A DNA stretch of 64,000 nt, from contig NZ_FTNO01000004.1 of assembly GCF_900156425.1 (NCBI RefSeq), positions 248,001 through 312,000 on the forward strand, read 5' to 3'. Origin of the DNA: Haladaptatus litoreus. Lineage in GTDB: Archaea; Halobacteriota; Halobacteria; Halobacteriales; Haladaptataceae. The notes beneath the pieces were generated by a model. The model was not told the DNA's origin. It did not search any database and saw only the letters and a program-made list of their open reading frames with translations. Positions 18,281 to 26,365 of the stretch are shown here, in pieces. The translations under genes were made by a program, and so were the position numbers. Within the stretch, counting starts at the first letter, position 1. Every line of letters starts with the position of its first letter.

Positions 18281-18783
18281 TTGATGGCTCCTCCGACCGA
18301 CGCTATGAGACCGCATCGGTTTGTTAGACAGTTGTCCGTACTGCCATTAGATAACATATATTGTTCATTCATTTGGTAAATAATAAACACTTCGACGATG
18401 TGAAGTGGATTTGCACAAAATATTTTCAAACTCAGCCAAAAGTGGGGAGGTTATTTCCGATCAATTTGAGTTACCGCTCTTGAAAGTGGTAACAAGGAAA
18501 AGCAACTTAGCAAATCACTAAACAAGAACAGTTAATCACTATCTTCTATTCCCCAATTGAAAAGCACAGAGCTTGTTATCAATCGAATTTTCCAAAAATG
18601 GCCAGTTTCTCTAGTGGGCATCGCGGCAGATGTAGCTAGGTATATACAAAGTAGCAACTCATTAGGCAAATCGATTCAATCGTCGTAATGAATTAGGCAA
18701 ATCGATTCAATCGTCGTAATGAATCGGCGTTATGTAGAGTTCTAATAGACCTAATTAGTGACTTTGATTTTTAGGTAGTTGAT
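18281..18783. other. AT-rich intergenic region with tandem repeat
   Basis: No gene seen. The gdh end holds that gene's ribosome binding site and an AATATATGTTAT box around 18350-18362 on the minus strand. The middle is AT-rich without clear signals. A 31-bp tandem repeat lies at 18661-18722, just downstream of the ROK gene. Confidence 0.5.
18661..18722. repeat. Perfect 31-bp tandem duplication
   Basis: Two exact copies of a 31-bp unit, 18661-18691 and 18692-18722. Each begins ATTAGGCAAATCG and contains GATTCAATCGTCG. Only two copies and no spacer, so it is not a CRISPR array. It may be a replication-slippage duplication or a paired binding site. Confidence 0.85.
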
Positions 18784-19743
18784 TCAAACAGATGTTCTGG
18801 AGAGGGCTAGAGAACCATACAGACCGATATACTCACCCATGCTGCTTACTTTAATGATTGGCTCTTGGACATATACATATGAATCCAAATACTTGTATAG
18901 CGGGTTCAGTATCGATTCTTGGTTATTTAGTACGACGCTCCCACTAAGCGTCACTAAGCCAGGATTGTACGCATTAATTAAATTACCCATGCCAGCAGCA
19001 TTATATCTTCCAATGCGATCGAGATAATCTCTTGCAACATTGTCTCCTTGTGCTGCTTCGTAAAAGAGATCTTTCGCACTCAGATCAGTATATGAATAAA
19101 GTGAAGAATCTCTAGCTTCTTCTGCTAATTTCTGTATCACGAACGAAGGTATTCCACGGCCAGAACAATACGCTTCCCACGCACCTCTCACTCCACAGCT
19201 TCTATGCTCACTTGAATAGTCAACAGTAAAGAGACCAATTTCAGAACTTTGTCCATTTTCCCCTGTTAGTAGGTTACCGTTTTGAATAACGCCACCACCA
19301 ATTCCTGTAGAAATTGAAACATGTGCAACTGTATTATATCCATTTCTTTCTCCAAAAACCCATTCTCCTAACACAGCACTATTACAATCATTCTCCAAGA
19401 GCGTTCGAATATTATATTTACTCTCAATTTCATCTACTATTCGAATATTAGTATATTCTGAGGCATCTGATGAGTCAAAGCTAGTTATTACACCCTCTTC
19501 TTTATCGATGAGACCCGTACTAGAAATACTGACATATCTAATGTCGAATTTGTCGAACGATTGGGCCCATTGAACAATTTCATCAATTTGATCGAGAAGT
19601 CTATCCGCTTTTGTAGATTGACAGTTGACCTCTGTGATAAATTCGCCGTCCTGTGTACCAATAACAGCCTGTAATCGTGTACTTCCAATATCTATCGCAA
19701 GAACTTTTTCTTGTAACCCCATTCGCGACTCAGTCATTGTCAT
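18784..19743 (-). CDS. ROK-family sugar kinase-like protein
   Basis: 319 residues. ROK ATP-binding motifs: VLAIDIGSTRLQAVIG near residue 15, HVSISTGIGGGVIQNG near 140 and GNLINAYNPGLVTLSG near 255. The zinc motif of ROK glucokinases (CxCGxxGC) is degenerate: here HRSCGVRGAWEAYCSG keeps only one of its cysteines. No DNA-binding N-terminus, so it is a kinase-type member rather than a repressor. Base composition is more AT-rich than that of the sugar genes, which suggests separate acquisition. Whether it still phosphorylates sugar is open. Confidence 0.8.
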   Translation of the reverse strand: MTMTESRMGLQEKVLAIDIGSTRLQAVIGTQDGEFITEVNCQSTKADRLLDQIDEIVQWAQSFDKFDIRYVSISSTGLIDKEEGVITSFDSSDASEYTNIRIVDEIESKYNIRTLLENDCNSAVLGEWVFGERNGYNTVAHVSISTGIGGGVIQNGNLLTGENGQSSEIGLFTVDYSSEHRSCGVRGAWEAYCSGRGIPSFVIQKLAEEARDSSLYSYTDLSAKDLFYEAAQGDNVARDYLDRIGRYNAAGMGNLINAYNPGLVTLSGSVVLNNQESILNPLYKYLDSYVYVQEPIIKVSSMGEYIGLYGSLALSRTSV

Positions 19744-19920
19744 TAATCAATGAGCCTACCCTCGATAAATAGCTTCATAAGCTAATTCCTATTTATCTGG
19801 CTTTAATCTACAGGTCCTCGTAGTTTTCATTGATGATGAGAACTACCTCGGCGACACTGTGTGCTAATAGTGTAGCTTTTGATTCGAGTGATTTATTATT
19901 AGGTAGTGGAACTTTTTGAG

Positions 19921-20856
19921 ATGGAAGCAGACGAGCTTCATCCACAGGCAAAGAACGCCCTCAAACGCCACCAACGATTTTCACTCCCTCATAGTGAGCG
20001 TGGTCTTCATTTCTTCCGACTGTTCAGCCGCGCCGCCAGCTGGATTCTAAACCGAAATCCTCCAGCAGTCGGAGCAACCGTCGAACGAACGATTCCCGGT
20101 CCAGATGGATCACTCTCGACGAAATTGTATCTGCCACAAGAATCTGGATCGTTCCCAACGATCGTGTTCTTCCACGGCGGTGGGTTTGTCCTTGGGAATT
20201 TAACGACACATGATGTGCTTTGCCGGCAATTGACCCGCCAAAGCAGGTGTGCTGTACTGTCGGTTGCATACCGTCTCGCTCCGGAACATCCATTTCCAGC
20301 CGCTGTCGAAGACGCATACACAGCCGTACAGTGGGCAGCAGCGAACCCATCAGCGATCAATTCGACAGGACAACTCGCAGTGGCTGGCGATAGTGCGGGT
20401 GGAAACCTAGCGGCTGTGAGTTCACTCATGGCAGCCGAACGTAACGGGCCCGATATTGCATATCAAGCATTATTGTATCCGGCTATCGGAGCGAAAGCCG
20501 ATCAGCAATCGATTGAAAAGCATTCTGGAATTGTGTTAGACAAAAAAGACTTGCAGTGGTTTCGAGATTGTTATTATGGTAATGAAATTCATGAGCGAAA
20601 CCCATACGCAGACCCAATTAATGCAGGCGATCTTTCATCTGTGGCGCCAGCGACGATTATCACTGCTGGATTTGATCCACTTCGAGACGGTGGCAAAGCG
20701 TATGCATCGCAACTGGTTAATGATGGAGTCTCGGTTCAGTATCGTAACTACGAGGACATGATCCACGGATTTATGCTGAATAGAAATATTGACCGAGCTC
20801 ATGAAGCAACTGCAGTTGTCGGAAGCGATCTCGCGGACGCGCTTTTGTCTTGTTAA
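19921..20856 (+). CDS. Alpha/beta hydrolase, HSL-type esterase
   Basis: 311 residues from the ATG at 19921; a GTG five codons earlier is possible, but the paralogue at 52970 begins at the equivalent MEADE position. Hormone-sensitive-lipase signature: oxyanion HGGG near residue 81, nucleophile GDSAGG near 154, acid in AGFDPLRDGG and catalytic His in MIHGF. Predicted cytosolic carboxylesterase of medium-chain esters. Close paralogue of 52970-53905. Confidence 0.88.
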   Translation: MEADELHPQAKNALKRHQRFSLPHSERGLHFFRLFSRAASWILNRNPPAVGATVERTIPGPDGSLSTKLYLPQESGSFPTIVFFHGGGFVLGNLTTHDVLCRQLTRQSRCAVLSVAYRLAPEHPFPAAVEDAYTAVQWAAANPSAINSTGQLAVAGDSAGGNLAAVSSLMAAERNGPDIAYQALLYPAIGAKADQQSIEKHSGIVLDKKDLQWFRDCYYGNEIHERNPYADPINAGDLSSVAPATIITAGFDPLRDGGKAYASQLVNDGVSVQYRNYEDMIHGFMLNRNIDRAHEATAVVGSDLADALLSC

Positions 20857-20973
20857 TATCCATACCTACCGTCGGTTGATCAATTGGACATCAGAAGTTA
20901 GTCGACATGGCGGTGCATATCTACGTTCCGCCGCTATCCGTATCGCTTTATGATTTCGGGTACGTCACTAAAT

Positions 20974-21981
20974 ATGAATGTATTTATCATCGGTGGGACT
21001 GGACTGATCAGTTCTGCTATTGTCGATCAGCTTGTGGATAGGGATGAATCTGTGACCGTATTTACGCGGGGAATTCACGATACTTCCCTACCTACGAGCG
21101 TCACACACATACGGGGTGACAGACACGACACAGATGCCCTCAAAACGGCTGTCGCGGACACCAACCCCGATGTACTAATCGATATGGTCTGTTTCTCACC
21201 TGAGACCGCACAAGCGACGGTTGATGCTGTTGCATCCTTCGTCGACCAGTACGTCTTCTATAGTACCGTTGACGTTTACCATCGACCACCCGAACACAAT
21301 CCTATCACGGAGAACGCTGCTAGATACCCGAATATTAGCGAGTATGGACGAAAGAAAGCTGCCGCCGAAGACGTGTTCATGGATGCTTCTAAGCAGGGGC
21401 TGTTTGAGACAACCGTCCTCCGACCGTGGAGTACGTACGGTGAGGGCGGGAATGTCCTCCATACGTTCGGGGACGACACATACTATCTCGACCGGTTACG
21501 TGCAGGGAAGCCAATTATCGTCCACGGCGACGGGACCTCGCTCTGGGGGCCCTGTCACCGTGATGACGTTGCCCGTGCGTTCGTGAACGCCCTCGGGAAC
21601 GAAACTGCGTTTGGCGAAATGTATCACGTTACGAGCGAGGAATTCATCACATGGAATCAGTATCACTGCCGTGTCGCCCGTGCTATGGATGCACCTGAAC
21701 CGGAGTTAGTACATATCCCGACCACCGTTCTCCGTACAGTCGCTCCTGAGCGAACCAAGATGCTTCGTGACCATTTCCAGTTCTCAACAACATTTGACAA
21801 CAGCAAAGCCAGGCATGATCTAGACTATGAATACACAATAAATTTCGAGACTGGTATCGCTCGGACGATTGAGTGGCTCGACGAACGCGACCAAATCAAA
21901 AACTGGAACACAGAGCCGTTCGATGATACGCTCGTCGAGGAATGGCAGGCGGCCAGGAATCACATGGCGACGGATCGGTGA
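20974..21981 (+). CDS. NAD-dependent epimerase/dehydratase
   Basis: 335 residues from the ATG at 20974; the frame opens eight codons earlier at 20950, but MNVFIIGGTGLI is the natural first strand. Extended SDR fold with GGTGLISSAI for NAD, the YFYST-type core (YVFYSTVDVY), and the YGRKKAAAE catalytic Tyr-x3-Lys. Acts on a nucleotide sugar or related substrate. Follows the esterase gene by 117 bases. Confidence 0.85.
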   Translation: MNVFIIGGTGLISSAIVDQLVDRDESVTVFTRGIHDTSLPTSVTHIRGDRHDTDALKTAVADTNPDVLIDMVCFSPETAQATVDAVASFVDQYVFYSTVDVYHRPPEHNPITENAARYPNISEYGRKKAAAEDVFMDASKQGLFETTVLRPWSTYGEGGNVLHTFGDDTYYLDRLRAGKPIIVHGDGTSLWGPCHRDDVARAFVNALGNETAFGEMYHVTSEEFITWNQYHCRVARAMDAPEPELVHIPTTVLRTVAPERTKMLRDHFQFSTTFDNSKARHDLDYEYTINFETGIARTIEWLDERDQIKNWNTEPFDDTLVEEWQAARNHMATDR

Positions 21982-22048
21982 AACCTCCGTTTTTGGCAAG
22001 AGGGTGGTGTGTTGCGTCGAAATCTGATGGGTGATGACTGATGCGTGA

Positions 22049-22275
22049 CATCCTCCCCCGTCGTTGACGACGAGGTTTCCTCTCGAAGAGAAATACCAGA
22101 CTGCTGGGACGGTTTTTCGACTCATACGTGCCAAGCGTCATCTGCGTAGGTGCGCTCCGCTTAGGTGGTCTTACTCCATGGGGCATTCAGTTGGCTGTAG
22201 CTATGGTTTGTGAAATTGGAGCTTACGCGATTCACGTCCGCCATTTACGGCGGAATTTTTTCGCTGTTGAAAGAT
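22049..22275 (-). mobile_element. Internally deleted tnpB element (PATE-like)
   Basis: One end (22049-22080) is the GTGACATCCTCC right end with a CGTCGTTGACGACG hairpin. Next to it, on the minus strand, come codons for a QMTLGTYES tail that matches the C-terminus of the TnpB at 24581. The other end, 22221-22275, contains GAGCTTACGCGATTCACG and a GGCGG hairpin, the same as the left end at 24335-24393 but inverted. So both ends are kept and the interior is lost, as in the non-autonomous derivatives described in haloarchaea. A further tnpB right-end-like block follows to about 22335. Confidence 0.6.
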
Positions 22276-22361
22276 AACGTGAACTACCCCGCCCTACGCG
22301 CTTCGCGCTGCTCGCTCTTTTTGGGAGGGGCTTAGCGTCTATATTCAGCTAAAAAACACGA

Positions 22362-22562
22362 TTAGACGTTATTCATTCGCTGTCGGGTTTCAGTTTCGCA
22401 CTGTGTACATTCTGTGATTCGGTACGGTTCCCGCGAGTACGCAACAGTCTCCTCTTTGTCACTTTCTGTGACAAGGTCAACTGTTACAGTGTGGGGAGTT
22501 TTCGCCGCACAATTTTCGCATTGTTCAACTATTTTGGTGGAGTCTAACTGTGGTGTAGACAT
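22362..22562 (-). CDS. Small zinc beta-ribbon protein
   Basis: 66 residues with a CENC pair at residues 15-18 and a CTQC pair near 53-56, the layout of small haloarchaeal zinc-ribbon proteins (DUF7835-like). Likely folds around one zinc ion and binds nucleic acid or protein. Flanked by element debris; function unknown. Confidence 0.65.
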   Translation of the reverse strand: MSTPQLDSTKIVEQCENCAAKTPHTVTVDLVTESDKEETVAYSREPYRITECTQCETETRQRMNNV

Positions 22563-22750
22563 TGCAGTTCATTCTGGAGGACTTGGCAGCTTCACTATAC
22601 CCTAGCCGGTGTTGAACCTGCTTTTCGCTCGTTATATTAGGTAGTAGTCTCCGGCGATCAGTCGGTCTATTCGTTGCAAATGCAAGGCTCTCATCCATGA
22701 CCTTTATTTGCGTAAAAGATTACCCGACGTTCACTGATACCGAAACGGGA

Positions 22751-22900
22751 CTATGAAACGTCGAATGCCACAGTTTCAGTCGATCCACAGCTCGGGCACG
22801 GCTGTTCGGTGGTGTCGAGTGATGTCCCACACTGGCGACACTCGCGAATAACACTTTCATCCACAGAGAGCCACCGCCGCACGATGACTGGGAGCACCAT
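22751..22900 (-). CDS. Small zinc-ribbon protein
   Basis: 49 residues beginning MVLPVIVRRWLSVDES and holding CRQCG and CPSCG knuckles 15-16 residues apart, then a short tail. This is a classic rubredoxin/zinc-ribbon knuckle pair and is in frame from the ATG at 22900 to the TAG at 22751. Many haloarchaeal genomes have such 50-60 residue zinc-ribbon proteins of unknown role. Confidence 0.6.
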   Translation of the reverse strand: MVLPVIVRRWLSVDESVIRECRQCGTSLDTTEQPCPSCGSTETVAFDVS

Positions 22901-22950
22901 ATCATCTGTTCTCTCTGGCCCGACGCAATAAAAATTCGGTCTCTTTTCAA

Positions 22951-23386
22951 TTTTTTATTAAATTTTTATATGCATTAATAAGCATCGAGGATCATGTTGT
23001 GACCACTACTTAGTCAAATAGAGCTCGCGCGGAACTAAGGGTTGGAAAAGACGCAGTAGGATGCGCGTCTTTGGAATCTAGTGATTCCATTAAATAGTAA
23101 ATTACCTATCGGACAAAAGGTTTCCGTTACTGAATGGCTATATAACTGAAAATAAACAATGTGTTTGTGCTATTCTCGTAATCTTTGAAGTGGTATGTTA
23201 GGGTAATACAGCAGGCACTACTCACAACGGAGATCTGTGTGTCTGAATTCACTCTTCTCATGGTCGCTTCCCATCCGTTTTGAGTAGAAATACTAATATT
23301 TCGAAGCCTGAAAACTCGATAGGTGCCAATCAGCGTTCCAGTATTAAATATTAATACTAAAATCCCCCTGGGACTGCAATATAGTT
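22951..23386. other. Intergenic with paired hairpins and HTH operator
   Basis: No gene seen. Two hairpins follow each other: AAAGACGC/GCGTCTTT (23047-23054 with 23065-23072, 10-base loop) and TGGAATC-TAGT-GATTCCA (23072-23089). They share bases, so they may be alternatives. The rest is AT-rich and leads to the palindrome at 23340. Confidence 0.45.
23340..23358. promoter_or_regulatory. Palindromic operator before HTH gene
   Basis: AGTATTAA-ATA-TTAATACT is a perfect 8-base inverted repeat with a 3-base centre, 29 bases before the ATG at 23387. It overlaps the expected TATA position, so binding by a dimeric regulator, most simply the adjacent HTH protein, would block transcription. Confidence 0.55.
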
Positions 23387-23659
23387 ATGTCCTATCACTC
23401 ACAGATAATTCCGGTTTCGGCAACCGAATGTGAACAAATTCAGCACTTCGATGATAAGGGCTTCTCTCCGGCTGAAATCGCTGACAAGGTTGGCCGCTCA
23501 ACAAGCGCAGTGTGGTACCATGCTCGTGGGCGATGTAAGCACGGTGAAAAAACTACGACCGTGTGTCCGTTCTGTGATACTGATGTCGATTCACTTGGCA
23601 ATCATCTCCCATGCTCGGATCTAATTGATGAGCGTCGGATTCCACAAAATAGCCATTGA
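23387..23659 (+). CDS. Small HTH protein with zinc-finger tail
   Basis: 90 residues. Residues 10-50 form a homeodomain-like helix-turn-helix (GFSPAEIADKVGRSTSAVWYHARG), followed by VCPFCDTDV and a later HLPC that could complete a C2-HC zinc site. This looks like a small DNA-binding regulator. The palindrome at its promoter suggests autoregulation. Confidence 0.65.
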   Translation: MSYHSQIIPVSATECEQIQHFDDKGFSPAEIADKVGRSTSAVWYHARGRCKHGEKTTTVCPFCDTDVDSLGNHLPCSDLIDERRIPQNSH

Positions 23660-23677
23660 GTAGACCCACGAGGGACG

Positions 23678-24003
23678 ACCAAAGAATATGCGGCATGCGG
23701 TGTCTCGTTTGATAACCGTTGTGAGTCTGTGAACGTTCGTGTCCGTCGTGTGGATTCACAGCGGACAGGGCTGGAACGTGGCGTACAACATCCTCGTTCG
23801 TGGGTTGAAGAAAGCGGATATAGGAGCGGGATGCTCCGAATCAACGCCACCAGAAATTTTCGATTTCTGGTTGGCGAACGAATCGCAGAGCGATTCGTCA
23901 ACACCTATGGAGACTGCACTCCCTACCGAAACCTCTTCGGTTCCTGCAAAGTGCGTCATCGAAGTCGGAAGCCCCGCCCTACGCGCGGTGAAGAACGGGG
24001 TAG
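23678..24003 (+). pseudogene. TnpB C-terminal remnant
   Basis: The plus strand reads CERSCPSCGFTADR, then a 2-base loss shifts frame before WNVAYNILVRGLKKADIG, STPMETALPTETSSVPAKCVIEVGSP and LRAVKNGVVH. These are the zinc ribbon, RuvC-III region and tail of an IS1341-type TnpB. Everything upstream is missing. The 3' end carries the CCCCGCCCTACGCG right-end hairpin region. Confidence 0.7.
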
Positions 24004-24334
24004 TTCACAAACCCAACCTCGCGCCGTCATATGTGTATACAGTATGCCAGTGAACACGATAGTTTCAATAAGTACAACCACTCACCAAGCAAACACAAGG
24101 GGAAAGAAGGGGGGATTGGGTAGGGGTGTGCGTCGCAGGTTAGTACAGCATACTAACTGCGCTAATAGGGGCAAACGCCCCTTGACTCCGAGCGTGCGGT
24201 TCAAGCAGAACCGCACATGGATTGAAGGAGGATCACCGTATAGGCTTTGTGCCTATGGCTGACGCACGTCTGACTGATTGCGGTGTGTCTGCGTGATCCT
24301 CGTCTGTGTCCACATGCTCGGAGCTGTGTCTTTA
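24004..24334. other. Gene-free stretch between two tnpB elements
   Basis: No protein-coding signal is convincing in any frame. The stretch is dominated by the stem-loop array described at 24128-24267. The first 100 bases are A-rich and could hold a promoter. Confidence 0.4.
24128..24267 (+). ncRNA. Candidate five-helix structured RNA
   Basis: By eye this folds into a closed multibranch structure. The closing helix is GTGCGTC (24128-24134) with GACGCAC (24261-24267). Inside are: GCA plus GTTAGTA (24135-24145, one bulged G) with TACTAAC plus TGC (24151-24160); AGGGGC-AAAC-GCCCCT (24167-24182); GTGCGGTTC-AAGCA-GAACCGCAC (24194-24216); ATAGGC-TTTGT-GCCTAT (24240-24256). Inner loops are four or five bases. 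I recognise no known RNA family. Strand is a guess because helices form in either strand. It might instead be element debris. Confidence 0.4.
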
Positions 24335-24400
24335 ATCAGCGAGAGAATCCCGCCGTTTACGGCGGGCGTGAATCGCGTAAGCTCAATTGACGTACTGCCG

Positions 24401-24526
24401 TTAATCAGCTAAGCCGGATTCCATTCGGTTGTCGATACATTCACGCACGAGACTTGAGAGATTGATGTGGTTCTCTCGTATCCATTCGTCCTGTTCTTCT
24501 CGGATTGTGACGTTTCTACGCTCCAT
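24401..24526 (-). CDS. Small RHH-like protein divergent from tnpB
   Basis: 41 residues: MERRNVTIREEQDEW followed by an INLSSLVRECIDNRM helix. The layout (basic strand, helix, helix) is that of a short ribbon-helix-helix protein. Haloarchaeal tnpB elements often carry such a mini-gene pointing away from tnpB, with start codons here only 54 bases apart. It may repress the shared promoter; not demonstrated by sequence. Confidence 0.65.
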   Translation of the reverse strand: MERRNVTIREEQDEWIRENHINLSSLVRECIDNRMESGLAD

Positions 24527-24580
24527 ACACGCCCTTACAGCACCGATACAAATAAGTGTGCATGGTGTGTAGCATGTGGT

Positions 24581-25816
24581 ATGGTAGAGACGGTGACGAA
24601 GACACTCCAAGCCACTTTCGCCCCACCAACACAGGGCAAAGCGGTGCGTCTTCGTCGCCTTCTCACCACCTACCGCGAAGCGTTGGACGAAGCGTTTGAT
24701 TCGGGAGCCGATACGATGGGTGGCGTCAGCGACGTTGTGACGCCCTACGACCTCCCGTATCAGGCGAAAGCCGCGATGTGTAGTTACGTTCCGAAGCTCC
24801 GAAAAACGTACAATGCTCGTGAGATTGACGACGAGCATCCGCTTCGACTCACGAACCAAGCCGCGAAATTTGACCGTGACGAGTCACGTCACTACGAGAT
24901 TTGTTGGAATGTCCCGCAACCCGGTAGGGGAACGAACTTCTGGATACCGCTTCGGTTGAACCCGGAGCAGGAGTCCCTTTGGAACTGCCTTCTCGAAGGT
25001 GACGCCAAAGCAGGACAGATACAACTCCAACAGAACCGGCGGAGTTGGGTGTTCCACATCGCCGCCGAATACGAGGTAGACGAACCTGATACGGACGGTG
25101 ACGAAACGCACATCGGTTTTGATATCGGTGAATCTGCGTTGATTACGGGCTGTGCCCTCAAGCGCAACACACCGACGAAGCCGATGCTCGAAAGTGGCAG
25201 TCGTGCCCGACACCTCCGCAAAGAAATGTACACGACCCTGAAACGCCTGCAACAACGAGACGCGTCCGAGTGGCGGATTGATGAACGATTCGACCACTAC
25301 CAGAACGCTCTCACCGACATCGTGGAGAAGGCGTCTCGGAACGCGGTTGAATACGCCCGACAGTTCGAGAATCCGGTTATCGTCCTTGAAGACTTGTCGT
25401 TCATCCGCGAGCGGTTGGATTACGGCAAGTACATGAACCGACGCTTGCATGCGTGGGCGTTTGCACGGTTGCAGGGTCGTATTGAAGACAAAGCAACCGA
25501 GTTGGGTATTCCCGTTCGGTTTGTGAATCCAGCGTACACAAGCCAAACGTGCCACGCCTGCGGCCACATCGGGCGACGGGGTTCACAAGCGGAGTTCCGC
25601 TGTACAAACGACGGCTGCCACGTGTCGACATTCCAAGCAGATATTAACGCGGCGGCGAATATCGCTGGTCGCGTAGACCCGTGGGGTGAGAGCGTTCCTT
25701 GGAAACCGGAGCGCGATGACACGCCACAGGACGGGAGCGGTTGTGACACCGCCACAGTCCACCGAAAGACGAGTGCGAAACCCGCACAGATGACGCTTTC
25801 GGCGTATTCGGACTGA
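24581..25816 (+). CDS. tnpB: TnpB-family RNA-guided endonuclease, intact
   Basis: 411 residues from the ATG at 24581; the frame is open further upstream but would run through the divergent promoter. All three RuvC acidic residues are in place: D181 in GFDIGES, E270 in VLEDLSF and D354 in QADINAA. The zinc ribbon CHACG...CTNDGC lies between the last two. In studied TnpB proteins this machinery cuts target DNA guided by an RNA from the element's right end. It should be active by sequence criteria. The truncated copy at 47561 is nearly identical over its length. Confidence 0.88.
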   Translation: MVETVTKTLQATFAPPTQGKAVRLRRLLTTYREALDEAFDSGADTMGGVSDVVTPYDLPYQAKAAMCSYVPKLRKTYNAREIDDEHPLRLTNQAAKFDRDESRHYEICWNVPQPGRGTNFWIPLRLNPEQESLWNCLLEGDAKAGQIQLQQNRRSWVFHIAAEYEVDEPDTDGDETHIGFDIGESALITGCALKRNTPTKPMLESGSRARHLRKEMYTTLKRLQQRDASEWRIDERFDHYQNALTDIVEKASRNAVEYARQFENPVIVLEDLSFIRERLDYGKYMNRRLHAWAFARLQGRIEDKATELGIPVRFVNPAYTSQTCHACGHIGRRGSQAEFRCTNDGCHVSTFQADINAAANIAGRVDPWGESVPWKPERDDTPQDGSGCDTATVHRKTSAKPAQMTLSAYSD

Positions 25817-25883
25817 AACCTACGGCCTTGCCGGAATCCCACTGTTGTGGGAAGCCCCGTCGTTTACGACGGGGAGGATGTCA
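25700..25883 (+). ncRNA. Putative guide (omega/re) RNA region of tnpB element
   Basis: In TnpB elements the guide RNA covers the 3' end of tnpB and the right-end hairpin, with the guide taken from flanking DNA. Here the right-end hairpin CCCCGTCGTTTACGACG (about 25855-25873) directly follows the tnpB stop, so the region fits. No promoter or processing site can be seen; boundaries are approximate. Confidence 0.4.
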
Positions 25884-25887
25884 CTGT

Positions 25888-26049
25888 ATGATAATGCTCT
25901 CCACTTCCGCTTATAATGGGACACCCGTGAAGACACCTAACGTGATGATTGGCGCTATTGCACGGTTGGTCGGTGGGACTGTCGTGACGCGAGATAATGA
26001 CTTCGACTACATCCGGAATCGGCCCGTAGAGAACTACTGGTCGCTATAA
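25888..26049 (+). pseudogene. Truncated PIN-domain (VapC-like) toxin C-terminus
   Basis: The frame reads VKTPNVMIGAIARLVGGTVVTRDNDFDYI and ends NYWSL. This is the C-terminal third of a VapC-type PIN ribonuclease, including the late acidic residues of the active site. The reading frame is cut off at the right end of the tnpB element, and I found no N-terminal part on the element's other side, so the toxin is inactive. Confidence 0.65.
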
Positions 26050-26365
26050 TTTTAGGTAGAAGGTACATACTACACCGCTTTGCGAGTGAAAACACTGCGG
26101 AAACTCGCTCACAAACATGGAAAAAGCACACGCGTTCGCACAACATGTGACGTGGACAAGACACGGGTCGTGCGAATAACCGAGGCCGAGTTCTGGTCAA
26201 AGTCGAGGGGTGTGCTCTTCACCGGATGCGTTCCCTCTCATGATGACTGTTCTTCCTTTGAATCGTACGCAGTGAATGCATTCCAACGGAGGTCGACCCC
26301 CCTGTTAATCACTCCTTACTAAGCGGTAGGCACCGTTAGTTGCGATTCAGGCCCCTCATAACAAA
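26050..26365. other. Intergenic, no supported gene
   Basis: A basic 80-codon frame (26080-26322) exists but matches nothing I know and lacks a clear start signal. No strong promoter or hairpin was noted before the secreted protein at 26366. Confidence 0.35.

Larger units (their letters stand above)
24335..25883 (+). mobile_element. Complete tnpB element (IS200/IS605 family, no tnpA)
   Basis: Left end 24335-24393 has a CCCGCCGTTTACGGCGGG hairpin and an adjacent CGTGAATCGCGTAAGCTC block. The right end, up to 25883, has GAAGCCCCGTCGTTTACGACG-type hairpin sequence closing with GGATGTCAC. Between them are a divergent 41-aa gene and an intact tnpB. No tnpA transposase is present, so movement would need one supplied elsewhere. 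The inverted left-end copy at 22221 and the truncated copy at 47463 are relatives. Confidence 0.75.

Noticed and set aside
18661..18722. CRISPR-like repeat
   Set aside because: Only two exact copies, head to tail and without spacers; no cas genes in the window.
22221..24393. Composite transposon bounded by inverted ends
   Set aside because: The inverted ends belong to two separate tnpB-type elements (one deleted, one complete); no transposase or target duplication supports mobility of the interval as a unit.
26080..26322. 80-codon basic frame
   Set aside because: No start signal, no family resemblance, composition unlike haloarchaeal genes.
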